Assembly (NCBI RefSeq): GCF_000003195.3
Contig: NC_012870.2
Span: 12,640,501 to 12,704,500 of the forward strand
Length of the DNA: 64,000 nucleotides
Direction: 5' to 3'
DNA from: Sorghum bicolor
Taxonomy: Eukaryota; Streptophyta; Magnoliopsida; Poales; Poaceae
The translations under genes and the position numbers were made by a program. Below are positions 44,745 through 56,922 of the stretch, piece after piece (within the stretch, counting starts at the first letter, position 1; each line of letters opens with the position of its first letter). The notes under the pieces are model-generated. The model had not been told where the DNA came from and searched no databases. It saw only the letters and a program-made list of their open reading frames with translations.

Positions 44745-45380
44745 TTTGCCTCGCCTCTGCCCGGAACCAGGGCCGGCATTTGCTCGCGTTGGTACGGTAT
44801 CTCTGGCCATCCCGAGCTCCCTTCCCGTGACAGCGACAGCAACTTCAACAAAACACCTCGCCGCCCTGAAATTCACCGCCCGATCGAGCTCCTCATCAGT
44901 CATCACGAATCACCCTCGTGAACTCCTGCCCATAACCTCCGGAATCTAACTCCTCAGTTCACGATTCGACCTCTTCGCCCTCGCCCCTCGGATCGAGCTT
45001 TTCCCTCCACCGAATCGAGCTCTTCCACCATCCGAATCGAGCTCATTGCCGCCGGATCGAGGTGTCTGCGGGACGAGCTCGAGCTTTGGAGAAGGAAGAG
45101 GAAACGGGGGAGCAAGGCGACCAAACGGGTGGAGGGAAACACGCCAAACAGGCTTCCGCATTCGGTGTCCCCTCCTTGACAGGTGCCCGAGTCCGAGCCC
45201 GCGCCCGCGCCGAGCTCCAGCCTCATTTCCACGGTCCACGCCGCCCACTCTTCCCTCTCCCAATCGTCGGCCTCCTCCTTGTCCGCCCACTCCTTCCTTC
45301 TTCCCACTCCACTGGCTTCGGATTGGAGTGCCCGACGTGGAGCGGAGACCTACCCGAACAGGGGATCGATTCTTCTAGTG
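44745..45380 (+). other. Presumed 5' leader exon of the single-myb-histone gene
   Basis: A GC-rich block just after the foldback element ends in the donor TCTAGTG|GTAAGCCC at 45380/45381. The next exon in the same direction starts at 47261 (ATACTGAATCAG|AGGAG) with the ATG 18 bases in. I infer a 5' UTR intron of about 1.9 kb. The frames inside this block have no known domain. The transcription start is not fixed by the sequence. Confidence 0.5.
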
Positions 45381-46189
45381 GTAAGCCCTAGCACCTTTTG
45401 GTTGGATTTTTCAACGATGGGCTGCGGGTTGTCGGAGCAGTTAATCCAAATTCTTCTCTATCTGCATGAGTTGGTACCAGATTTCTTCCTTCGTAATGGA
45501 GTATCGAGTAAAACATATGACGCCTAGCACTTTGGATGGATCCGAGATATATTGCGCTTTTTATTCCAAAGAAATTGCAGGTTCGATTGAACCCCAGGCT
45601 CCATGGTCCACGCTAAGCCTTGCCCTGGATCTGAGAGATGGATGATTGCCCTTGGCCTGTGCTCAGTTTGATATGCAGTTTCGTTGTGGCTTATGCGAAA
45701 CTGTTTTGGATCAAAAATTTAAAAGCAAACAATCTTGCATTATTTCTGTTTGATATTTCCACGATTTTGGCTGTGCACACAGTGCACTCTATCTTAAGAT
45801 GGTTTCTCTGCATGAATTTTAATCACTGGTAGACAAATTGTGCCATTATGGTGTTGTGATTTTCCTACAGCCTCAGTTGTTATGCAGGTAAAATAGTTCA
45901 AGTCCTTTGCTCTGAAGCAGTATCTGGTTAGTTTCGAGGAAAGGTAGTGTTGCAATGCCTGTATATGTATCAAGTGTCAGTGTACAATGTCCTCCATTTG
46001 CCCTTTTTTTTTGCATCCCGATTCACAGATGAATTCAAACTAAAATCTAGAACATAGATTAATATTGTTTAGTGATACTGATAGGCTTGGTGGGATCAGT
46101 CATGCTGGCACTTATGTCAGTACAGTGTGTGGTCTTACTCAGACTAACCATTTAGATGCCTGAATCACATTTCCCCTTTTTTTCTCGAA

Positions 46190-46370
46190 CATGCAGTAGA
46201 TCTGCGTATCTTTGTATTAAAGAGAGAAATAACAGTCCCATACAACACAACCCTCTCATCTTACTAGAGGATAAGAAAAGGTTGCCTAGCCCGGACTAAT
46301 CAGGTTGGTCCTAGCCAAATAGGTATGATGAATGAGCCAAATTGGTTAGATACTCATCATCTTCTGCTTT
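46190..46370 (-). mobile_element. Possible LINE 3' end in the leader intron
   Basis: TTTTTTTCTCGAACATGCAG followed by AGATCTGCGTATCTTTGTAT looks like the reverse complement of a grass LINE 3' end with its A tail. The left and right limits are uncertain. Confidence 0.4.
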
Positions 46371-47278
46371 GATATCTTATTGAATTTGTTACACCAGCAA
46401 CCTACAAAAGCTAGAGCAACTTGAAAGAAACTGATTTTCCTTCGTGTTTTAAGCAATAATAGGAACTTTAAGAGTGGTATAATGGTGAGCTTGAAGGGAA
46501 AAAATCACTGTAAAGCGGCTTGTCGCTTTATGAAATGTGCTCGTGTGTTATTTCGTTAACTATTTATGTTATATTTCTCTCTTTTTTGGGAGTTATGTTA
46601 TACTACTTTTCCTAGTTACACTTGAATATTCTATGTTTTGTGCTGATATTCCTCTTGTTTTTTTAACATTTTATTAGGTGTTACAGCATGGTGTTTTTGA
46701 CATAGCAATGGAATTTCTCATGTATCACGTATAAATGAACAAAGCTTGGAAACAGTTGGACCTGCCAGTTGCCACCTTTTCATGTTTTAACTCATTTTTT
46801 TTTCTGATAAAATAAATAGTTCTGAAGTTACCTTGGAAAGCCTCTGCACCTCTGACGGGTCGTGTTGCATAAGCCATTGTTGAGGTCAGTACTGTTTGAC
46901 TACTATGTGTATACTGCAATAGATATGATAGGCTGTATTTGATGTGAAATATATGGAGTCTCTGAGGCACAGTATGGAAACCTTTTTCTTCTATTTGCTT
47001 TACCCATGAATGGCTATATGTTGTGCATATGAAAAGAATCTTTCATTTATGTTTGTTTTTTCTTGCACATGCTAGATTCTTTTGGTCAAGTATTCTTATA
47101 GTGGACATTTTCAGAATACTTGATGCTTGGCATGGGCAATGACCAAATATTGTTCATCACTAGTCATACTCCTTGTAGCTGTTTATTTTACCATGCAAGT
47201 TCTAACAGATAGAATTCATGTTAGAAGGTGCACACTCATTTTTGCATTATACTGAATCAGAGGAGATTTGGCCTAAGA

Positions 47279-50200
47279 ATGGGGGCTCCAAAACAAAGGT
47301 GGACTTCTGAGGAAGAGGCTGCTCTTAGAGCTGGAATAGCAAGGCATGGAGTTGGAAAATGGCGCACAATATTGAAAGATCCAGAATTTAGTTCCACTTT
47401 GTGCTACCGCTCAAATGTTGACCTCAAGGTTCAATATTTTTGCTTTATTCTTCTTACCTAATCTTGTTTTAGTGTATGGCATTCCAAATTCTCTGTTTGT
47501 TAAAATTATGAGTCATTTGTAAATTCCACATGTTATCTTCGGTCACAGTTTGTAGTTTTTCAACTCTGCTAATTAATACTTAGGACAAATGGCGAAACAT
47601 GAATGTAATTGTCAGTACATCGAGTTCTCGTGACAAGGCGAAGACTGCAGTGAAGAGAGCCCGAACTACTCCCAAGAATAACGAGCACACCATGGCAATC
47701 AGCAGAGTTACTTCTGATATTGATGATGAGATTGTTGACGAAAAGCATATAGCACCATTGCCTAGTGAAGCAAAGAACACATCAAATTCGAAGAAATCTC
47801 ACTCAAGGTATTTATATATGTCTAAGTATAACACACAAATCTGGAATTTAACCTTCGTCGAGATTGTGCACCTTTTCTTATTTATCAAAAAAAAAACTAA
47901 AACTATTCTAAAGTGCAGCCAGATAGATCCAATCTATTCTTGAAATAGACAACTCTCCCTTTTTTTTCTCTGTTGTCATTTGTCAATAGAAAACTAGATA
48001 CTTTCGAGGCTCCACTTCAATTTAATAGCTTTGCTGCAGGCTAGATAATATTATAATGGAGGCTATAAAGAATTTAAATGAGCCTACGGGGTCACACAGA
48101 ACTACTATTGCTAATTACATAGAGGTATGCATCAGTCTTTTGTTCCTTTCCAGTACTAGATCTATGTTTCTAGTGGTTGCCTACAAATGAACATTCCTAA
48201 TGCTGTGTCTGTTTTTAGTTAATGTCTAATGTCATTGTCTCTTTCATCCACATTTTTTATACCTTTTTTTTGGTGCCCTTTTTTGCTCTTTCTGTATATG
48301 TTTGAGCTCGGTCAGATCACCACAGAACATTACCAGAAAGGCAGAAACTAAAACTGCACTACACCTAACCTGATTGTATCACACCAGAAGAAACTAGTGG
48401 AATCCAATAGGTAGGGGAACATAAGATTTCATGTATCTTTTTAGGCAAGAAGTGGAACCAACTTTCTGTTCACCCTCTTCCAGCTTTATGAAAGGAATAC
48501 TGATGCATTGTGTCTTCTGGCTGAGTACTTATGTCTTTTGAAATTATCGTGCTTTGCTTATTTGACAGTCTTGTTGAAATAAGTCATAATTGCTCTTATT
48601 TGCTACATGTGGAAACAGTTTCTTACCCTTGTTTTACTTAGGAGCAATATTGGCCACCTAGTGATTTTGATCACTTACTATCTGCAAAACTGAAGGACTT
48701 GTCCACCAGTGGCAAATTGATAAAGGTACGCCTTAAGGGAAATAAAGCTATTTCCAAATGTAAATATATTATACCACACTAAGTGGGTGCATTCAGTTAA
48801 ACTGTCATAATCCTATTTTTCATGCAAGTAGAACAGTTGGAATGAAATATTTGTGAAAACAGTATACATATTAAGGTGTCCCAAGATATCTTTGCTGTAT
48901 TTACTGTTTATTGTTCAGTTTCATGTCAATCCTTGTTGAACTGCAGGCTTGCTATTTTGTCTGTACTCAAGGAAACACCGTGGTTCTGTGTTGTATGTTT
49001 TTTTTAGGCTCTGGTCTGGTGTTTATGACTGATCTCTTAATGCTTACGTTCTTGTTTTGAGCTAATCAGAATGTGCCATTTGTTAAACCATGAAATCTGC
49101 CTATTTGTTACCATGACAGTAGACAATATTTACTACAAATGCCAAGGATTTAGAACTTATGAGCTTGTGGCCCTTTGGGAGATTGCAGGTGAATCGGAAG
49201 TACAGGATAGCACCTAGTTCACCCAATTCAGAGGGCCGAAGCCCCAAAATGCTGCTGTTGGAAGATGTGCAAAGAGCGCCTGTCAAGATATGGAGCGATG
49301 ATAGTAAAACCCTTACCAGATCTCAAGTTGATGCTGAATTGGCACGTATGTCAACAATGACTGCTGAGGAAGCTTCAGTGGCTGCAGCTCATGCAGTTGC
49401 TGAAGCAGAGGCCATCATGGCAGAAGCTGAAGCTGCAGCGAAAGAAGCAGAGGCTGCAGAAGCAGAAGCCCAAGCTGCGCAAGCATTTGCTGAAGCAGCA
49501 TTTTTGACATTGAAGAACAGAAATGCTGCAAAACTGGTAATAGCTCTAGTTCATGGATCCCTTTGTTATACTATGTCCTATCGTTCCAATGTTATATATC
49601 TCCTATCGTCCTTTTCACATGTAGAACCAGGTCTTATAATCCTTTATGCAATTGATTGGTTACTTTTGTTTACTGAAAAAACAAAATCCCAACATGAGCA
49701 AGTTTTCTTAAATCTATTGGTTTGTTCCGTGAAGATAGTGATTTCCGAAGGCACACTTATGCCAACAGCAAAGCTTTTAGTCCCAAGCAAGTTGTAGGAA
49801 ACTCAATGAGAGCCACATATAAAGATGATAAAATAGTAATGATAGTAGCAGTCATTATTCTTGGTATTTAAGATTAATATTTGGAAAACAAAGGAAAAAA
49901 ATCTTTGGATTAATGGTGTTTTTTTATTGGTCGACTAATGGTTTCTTGAGTTTGCCAGAAGCAGAGAAAAAAAATCAACCTATTTTTGACAAGTTGCAAG
50001 CTAAGACATCTTTTGCACTCTGTAACAAAGTGAAATCTCAGCAGCATTAAGTTATGATTATAACCTGGAAGTACTAGATAACTCCCTGTGGATTTTTTTG
50101 ACATGAAAAGAGGATGTCTGTGTACAAAGTTTGGTTAGCGATCATAGCTGCTGTAGACCTGTGGTATTTCAATTTCCTCACGTATATATTACATCGTAGC

Positions 50201-50745
50201 TAACATTGTATCCATATTTGACTCCCATTTTCTTTAAGGTTAAGACATCCCATTTTGAAACCCCTCTTTGAGTAAAATATGATGAACTACCCCCATCTTG
50301 GTGTGTATATTTGGACAAAACAACAGTTTCTGAAATTTGCCAAAGGAACTTGATTTGATTTTACTGTCTGTTTCTTATGTCAACTACTCCTGTTCTAAAT
50401 TATATAGTTCACCTCTTTGTCCTAAGTCAAACTTGTTTGTAGAAAAAATATATTTTCATGTAAAATTTAAATAAAATGCATTATCAAAAGACATTTCATG
50501 AAGCATTTAATGAAACTAATTCAATGTTGTAGATGTTAGTGCATTTTTTCTATAATCTTGGTTAAAGTTAGAGAAGTTTGACTTGGGACAAAGTTAAAGT
50601 GAACAATAATTTGCAATGCATTTTGTATTTTGGATATTCTGATACTGTGAACCACCAGCAAAAGAAACCTAGTATTGGACAACTTTTCAGAAAGTTTATT
50701 GCTCTATCTTTGTAACGCCTTGGTGTCCATTTGCAGATGGCCTAA
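47279..50745 (+). CDS. SMH: Single myb histone (SMH/TRB) telomere-repeat-binding protein
   Basis: Six coding exons: 47279-47428, 47584-47807, 48040-48124, 48642-48725, 49189-49536 and 50737-50745. All GT-AG junctions keep phase and give 299 residues. The family binds TTTAGGG repeats at telomeres and telo-box promoters and acts in chromatin. The N-terminal Myb domain starts at once ([20 protein letters not shown]), with GKWRTIL and the telobox helix VDLKDKWRNM. Residues about 125-190 form a linker-histone H1/H5-like globular domain ([30 protein letters not shown]). The C-terminus (about 225-290) is an Ala/Glu-rich coiled coil ending RNAAKLMA. This order is diagnostic of plant SMH proteins (maize SMH1, Arabidopsis TRB1). 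The final exon codes for only Met-Ala-stop. The SMH paralogue number is not assigned. Confidence 0.93.
50385..50620. mobile_element. Stowaway-like MITE in the last SMH intron
   Basis: ACTACTCCTGTTCTAAATTA at the left and TTTGACTTGGGACAAAGTTA at the right, with a GGTTAAAGTTAGAGAAG phrase, fit a diverged Stowaway/mariner-type MITE. It lies about 115 bp before the final acceptor. Confidence 0.5.
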
Positions 50746-51159
50746 GGTTGATGCTACTCGGACTCTCGGGTGTTCGGGGTGCCAGCTAGATTTGTATAAC
50801 TGTACACGTCTACTGTTGTTACAGTTGCTCGGCTTAAAGCAGCTAGTAGATTTGTATAACTGTACAAAGTGGGAGCCATGTGAAGCTCCGGCCTCCAGCC
50901 TCCAGCGCACCAGTAGCAGCATTAGCTGTTTGCTACAACGCCATTCAGAGAACTTAGTGGCATACCCTGGGCCCTCCACTGTCGTGAACATGCTAAACTC
51001 TGTCAATGTCTAATGTTTCGCTGACGGTTTGCAGGATTGCATTGTGCATCAACAGCCTTTGCATTGCTGCGCTGCCTGCCAACAGTCGTACCGTTAATAG
51101 CTCTTTCAGTCACGTTAGTAGCCGTGGCGTAATTTGTAACTTCAGTCATGTCATATGTG
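50746..51159 (+). other. 3' UTR of the SMH gene
   Basis: Follows the TAA at 50743-50745. It contains a direct repeat, AGATTTGTATAACTGTACA, at about 50788 and again at about 50849. The poly(A) site is not clear. Confidence 0.5.
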
Positions 51160-51930
51160 TTGACATGGGTCTGTTTGGATCACCTTCTCTAAACCTTAGC
51201 TCCAAAAATTTTAGAACACTTTAGTTTAGCTTTGAGCTCTGAAGCTCTAATGTGAGGTGGGCTAATGTTTAAAGTTTTTTTTTGACAAGGGCTAATGTTT
51301 AAAGTTAACTTTAGGCTACTTGTTTGGAGACTTAGCTCTAAAATTTATATAGAGGTCTACAGTTTAGAGGAGAGTATCCAAACACACCCTTAGGCCTTGT
51401 TTAGTTCCCAATTTTTTTTGTTTTGGGGGTACTGTAGCATTTTCGTTTTTATTTGATAATTATTGTCCAATCATGGTCTAACTAGGTTTAAAATATTTAT
51501 CTCGCGATTTACAGACAAACTGTGCAATTAGTTTTTGTTTTTATTTATTTAATGCTTTATGCATGTGCCGTAAAATTTGATGTGACGGAAAATTTTAAAA
51601 AGTTTTTGGTTTTTACAGTGAACTAAACAGTGATCTCAAACGCCAAACATGATAGCACGTTAGAGATCATTTGACTGTTTGGATCCCCTTCTTTAAACAC
51701 CCTTAGTCAAGTGATCTCTAACACTAAACATGATAGCATGTTAGAGATCATTTGACTCTGTTTGGATACTCTCCTCTAAACTTTAGAGCTAAAGTTCAAG
51801 TTGGTATAAAGTTAGTTCCAAACTTTATCCCACCTCATATTAGAGTTTTAGTCCTCAAAAGTGATCTAAAATGCTCTAAAGATTTTAAATCTCTCAACTT
51901 TAGAGATAGGATACAAACAGGCCCTAATTA
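51160..51930. mobile_element. MITE cluster: inverted pair around a third element
   Basis: Two copies of one family in opposite orientation lie at about 51160-51388 and 51757-51928 (shared GGATACTCTCCTCTAAACT and its complement). Between them is a GGCCTTGTTTAGTT-family MITE (51393-51630) and two direct copies of a unit of about 60-80 bp (CCAAACATGATAGCACGTTA at 51643 and CTAAACATGATAGCATGTTA at 51723). Confidence 0.7.
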
Positions 51931-53450
51931 GACACGTTAGCATGTCCAGAGATCACTTCTCATGTTGGACTCCACGTTTAGAGAACAATATACTTTTCAT
52001 GTTGGATATTGATATGGCACGATACTAGCCGGTGTCACGCCAAAGTGGATGGCATGACTGAGTAGTTAGTTATGCCGTTTGCTCGTCTCCTATAGAGTGA
52101 CATACTCTTTGTGGGTGTACCTGTTCATGGACCTAAGCGTGTTGAAAAATGACAAAATTCTACTTTCTAAACCATTAATTGAGATATTTTTTCCATGGAA
52201 TTTTGGAGCCTATTTTGAAGCTAAACATGTTAATCTAAGACTCAAATATAATAGTATGTGATAAAAAATTATTTCAAAACTACAAGTGTTATGATGTCAT
52301 ATTTTGAGATATAGACAAAAATAGATTTTGCTGTATTTTCAAAAAAAATTAAGTAGATACTAGAAAATAGGCACAATTTATCAGTCCTTCAGCAGTGATT
52401 TCATCTCACAACAAATTAACAAACACTACTTTCGGAAACAGACTAAAAATAGATAAAAATAAAAAAGATCAAAATACCTAACAAGTACTGTAACAGCTGC
52501 TGTAGCACTCACACTCACGTTCACGGAGACGTATCACTCACTGTGTCACTGTCACCTCACAGGAGAAGGAGATGGCGTCTTGATTCTTGAAGGTAACAAC
52601 ATGGTGGTGCCTGTCTGCCTGGCAGGCTGGCAGCTAACAAGTGCACGCTCCGACGCGATGAACTGCGTCCATTGCCGGTAAAGACGCCACTCGCGGTCTC
52701 GCGCCATCAGAAATCACCTTTTTTTTAATGGACGGGGAGACGGCACGGTAACGTGATTGCGCGCGTGGCCCACGCTCGTTTACCGTCGGTGCCGCGAGCG
52801 CAGCCGCGGCGCATGGGAGCGCGGGAGTCGTCTCGTCGCCTCCGTGGACGAAACGGCAAGCGACCGCGCTGCTACACCACCCTGCTCGCCGTTCCACGGA
52901 GAAACTGCTAGCTGACCTGCCGGCTGCCGCGCTCGCCACCATGCCATTGCCATGCCATGCGTGGCGGCTGCTGGCCGGCAAGGTCTCAGCGAGCGCTGAC
53001 CTCGAGCACGTGCGCGCGCGGGAGGCACGAGGCGGGCAAGGGCAAACGGCGGCGTCTGCACGCGCAAGCGAGCGCGCCGCGGCGGCCACGTACGCCAGCC
53101 TACGCTAGGGTGCACGGGTCCCCGTCCCAGGTCGTACATGTGGCACGATGTACTACTATACGATGCCTTGTGCCTAGCTTGACATGTCGGGGTGGTGGAC
53201 AAACATTTGCTTGCGTTGAAGGCCTTGATTTGTCCTTGGGAACGTTGCAACTGAGGAGAGTCATCGCCATTCACCGATGCTACGATGGAAACAAAGAATT
53301 CTGGTTGCTGCGCCCTGTGCATGTAATGTAATCTAGAATGGCATCTCGAGGCTGCTATTGATTGCAAGAGGCGGATCATGTTCTTTGACAGCTTGGCTGT
53401 AATCAAATTAGGGCTTGGCTGTAGATAGATAAGCTGATATGACATACTAA
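51931..53450. other. Gene-free DNA with a GC-rich block
   Basis: 52380-52445 has a worn copy of the CTCACAACAAAT MITE. 52620-53130 is GC-rich with frames open on both strands by composition; none has a domain. Nothing else recognised. Confidence 0.4.
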
Positions 53451-53740
53451 GGCCGGTCTCAATAAATTTCATTAGTTTTATAAATATTATATATGCTGAT
53501 GTGACACCAGATTAATAAAGAGATATGATAAGGACAGTGTCGATGCATAGTTTCATGACATAGTTACTAAAACTATAAACTAGCTAACCGAGCCACATGA
53601 GTTTTATGAGAATGAAACTCCTCTCTCATTTGATGAAACTCATTTATTTAATGATCCTGGTAAGTCAGCAATTTTATTTATGTGACACCCTAGTATTTAA
53701 TGTGCATAACACTCTCATGAAACATGCATTGAGACTAGCC
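53451..53740. mobile_element. Tourist-like MITE (GGCCGGTCTCAAT ends)
   Basis: Inverted termini GGCCGGTCTCAATAAATTTC and ACATGCATTGAGACTAGCC, flanked by TAA (53448-53450 and 53741-53743). The same family occurs reversed at 61727-61934. Confidence 0.75.
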
Positions 53741-54235
53741 TAAGAGTTCCATAGGAGTAGAGAGTTTTATGGGGATGAAACTCTTCTGCACTATTTTTAA
53801 AATTTAAATGTATTGGAAACTAGACCATGAAACTCCCATTGAGGATGGCCTAAGGCCTGGTTTAGTTCACAAAAGATTTTGGGTTCAGCTATTATAGTAC
53901 TTTCGTTTATATTTAGCAATTATTGTCTAGCTATGGACTAGGCTCAAAAGATTCATCTCTTAAATTACAGACAAATTGTATGATTAGTTATTTTTTTATT
54001 TATATTTAATACTTCATGCATACGTCCAAAGATTCGATGTGATGGAGAATCTTGAAAAATTTTAGAAACTAAACAAGGCCTAATACTATCTACAGAGTAT
54101 AAATGAAGAGAAGATGACAAAATTTTCATGTAAATAAATATTACGGGGATGAAACTTTTTTGTAGTATTTCCAATACCTGAGTCTCTTAAAATAAAGATA
54201 TAAAACCTTATTGAGAGTGGCCTAATAGCCATAGA
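53741..54235. mobile_element. MITE inserted in another MITE-like element
   Basis: A GGCCTTGTTTAGTT-family copy occupies 53854-54080 (GGCCTGGTTTAGTTCAC to AACTAAACAAGGCC) with TAA on both sides. The DNA on each side (GAGTTTTATGGGGATGAAAC left, TTACGGGGATGAAACTTTTT right, ending GAGAGTGGCCTAA) belongs to a GATGAAACTC-type element related to the one at 53451. Confidence 0.55.
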
Positions 54236-55769
54236 GACAAGTGACAAGCAATAGAAGGTTACTATTTTGCAAACCACACCATCTCTTCAATTTGTTTTTG
54301 TCTCCTCTCTACTCCTTCCCACTTCCATTGTCCCCTTTTGGTCTTTTCCCTATGAATTGTGAGATAATTGCTGCTAAAATTAGTTCATAAATCTTAATGT
54401 AGTGTTTTCATCATAAATTCAGTGTTATAAAAAGATAAAGTTTTCTTTTGCTAGTAAAGTTTTAGTGGATGTACTATACAATTCAGTAGGGGCATATTTT
54501 ATCATTAGTATTCTTATTTTCTCCACTATGCACGCACCAACGAATTTTTCAGAAAAGGTTTTTGAGCACCCAAGTGATTATTTCCATGCTATGTGCTACT
54601 GAAAGTCCAATGGGGTTACTGTCATAAAAAAAGAGAAGACAATAATGTATATACACCACATTGCCACTCCCTATTCGTACGTATACAATTGCATCGGTCC
54701 CCTCTCCTCCTCTACCGGACCACTTCAACCACACTTGTACCGAATCCACCACCTGGTTACATTTTTTCCTTTGGCCAGAATCTTTGTGTTTGAAAAAACT
54801 AAAGTTGCGCATCTTCTACCAGCCACATGGATGATTAAATTAGAGGAAGTAAACGTACTTAACATGGAGGAAAACGATAGTTAATGCGCCATATGTGGAA
54901 TGGCATCTCTGTCCGATGCCCCCCATATCCACCTGCCTCTTGATATATATAGTAGTATACTTTTTTACAAGTTTTTTTTTATTTGCATGCCATCGATTAT
55001 AGGAAGATATATGTTTTTGAAATGGAAAATCGTTTTTTGAAAACAATTTTAACTATATATATATATATAATATTAATATTTATGGTGCATCTATTTTTAT
55101 AATACATTTGTTTGAAAATATAAATATATTTAATATATTTTCTATAAATATAGTTAATTTGATGACAGATATTTAAGGATAGAAAGAGTACATGGCAATG
55201 GGAATTAAACCTGGGTTATCTCAGAGATATTGTGGAAAATAAACTGGTCATAAATGTATAGCACCAATTTTAGGAAAAGAAAAATAGGTTAAGCGTAAAT
55301 TTACGCCTCTAAAATAACGAACGGCGTGATTGGAAATGTTACTTGCAGCTGTAGCCGCTGCAGCCTTTTGCTAATGTGGGAAAAGAGAGGAGTAGAAGGG
55401 CAAAATCCGGGACAAGAAGCACTTTCCAGCTCCCTTGTCCACAACGGAACCTCTGAAACCAGGGGAAAAGAGAAAAAGAAAATCCGACAACGGGACCGTC
55501 GAAGCGGTGGGGCAATCCTGTAATCCACACGGTTAACCCCATCTGCAGCCTGTAAACAAAAGCGGCGGCTGCGAATCTCTGTGCGCGCGGCCCCAGATTT
55601 CCAGAACTTTTAATGCGCCTCAATTACTCCACCCTCCCCACTGCAGTTGTGCAGCGAGCCCACGCCACGCCACGCACGCCCATGCACCCGCGCTCCAACT
55701 CCAACCACGCGCATCTCATCTCATGTGCCGTTTGCGTAAAATAAAAGTGTGCCCTTTTTCTGAAATTTT
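54236..55769. other. Gene-free DNA
   Basis: No gene. A Stowaway-like half element with an AT tract lies at about 55050-55195. 55300-55620 is mixed composition without a recognisable protein. Confidence 0.45.
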
Positions 55770-56011
55770 GGCCTTGTTTAGTTAAAAAAAAATTTGCAAA
55801 ATTTTTCAGATTCTCCGACACATCAAATCTTTAGACGTATGCATGGAGTATTAAATATAGAAAAAAATAAAAACCAATTACACAGTTTGGTCGGAATTAA
55901 CGAGACGAATCTTTTGAGTCTAGTTAGTTCATAATTGGATAATATTTGTCAAATACAAACGAAAGTGCTACTATTTCTATTTTGCAAAAAAATTTTGAAC
56001 TAAACAAGGCC
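55770..56011. mobile_element. MITE, GGCCTTGTTTAGTT-end family
   Basis: Near-perfect ends GGCCTTGTTTAGTTAAAA and TTTTGAACTAAACAAGGCC; core GACGTATGCATGGAGTATTA and CGAATCTTTTGAGTCTAGTT. It lies about 0.9 kb upstream of the BTB/NPH3 gene start. Confidence 0.8.
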
Positions 56012-56724
56012 TTTCTCTCTTCTACTATATCACGTTTATTTATGATTTCCCGTTTCTTCTTGCTTCTGCCGTGCAGTGCAGTGCATGCCGTCGTTTTGCA
56101 CCATTACACTTTAGCCGCTTTATGGCAGGAGGCAGGAACAGCCCTGTTGACCTGACCCATCAGCCTCATCAGCTTTGAGGACGGGCGGCGTTGTCTTCTT
56201 CTTCTTCTTCCCCATGCCCCGCAGTCCTCTCATCAGCGGCTTGGCCTTTTTGCTTGCAGCTTTAGGATCACAGAGGATTTGTCTGCAGCTTACTAGTATA
56301 ATTATGGCTTCCTCTGTGTCCCTTGACTGACAGTCCTGTTCTCCTCCTCCTCCGCTGTCTTCTTTCGCCAAAGAGCGATGATTCTTAATAATCCTAGTTA
56401 AGCGCACTCATCAATCCCCCTTCCCCCTACAGAGGGAAGGAGGGGACGGCGAAGACAACCTGCCACCTGCCGCGCCTGCTCCCCCCACTCCGTCTCTCCC
56501 CACCGCCTGCCTCTGTCTGCAACCCGCATCCATCCTCCTCCTCCTCGGCTCCTCCCTCCTCCGGCCCACACGCCTCTGTGGCTGTGACCACCCCGGCATT
56601 AACTGCCCCCCGCATTGGTGGTTTCCTGGGCTGGGGTGGTTGGATTTAGGTCGCTTTTGCTGCTGTGCTGCCCGAAAGCAGGATTGCAACGCTCACCTCC
56701 CCTCCCCTCCCCTCCCTTTCGCGC

Positions 56725-56755
<31 letters not shown>

Positions 56756-56922
56756 TCGGGGCCGGGGAGCACACCCATGGCGTGACTGACCTCCGGAGTT
56801 GTCGGTGGTCGGGTGCTTGCGCGCGCGCGCGAGGTCCCCTGCGTGCTCTGCTCTGCTCCGCCGCGACTCTCCCTGCTTCCGTTCCGTCGACGGCGCGGGC
56901 CGGCCAGCTGGACCTGCGCGCC
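56012..56922. promoter_or_regulatory. Promoter and 5' UTR region of the NPH3-like gene
   Basis: Contains pyrimidine-rich CCTCC tracts (56690-56720) and a perfect (AG)n run of about 13 units (56725-56751) about 170 bp before the ATG. GA repeats near start sites are binding places for plant BBR/BPC GAGA factors. No clear TATA box is seen; a CT-rich, TATA-less promoter is likely. Confidence 0.5.

Noticed and set aside
52634..53472. Several ORFs of up to 230 codons in the GC-rich block
   Set aside because: Arg/Ala/Pro-rich on both strands, no motif, no splice support.
56120..56407. Minus-strand ORF of 95 codons with a Lys-rich part and a CSCLLP end
   Set aside because: No known family; it lies in the promoter region of the NPH3-like gene and is probably chance.
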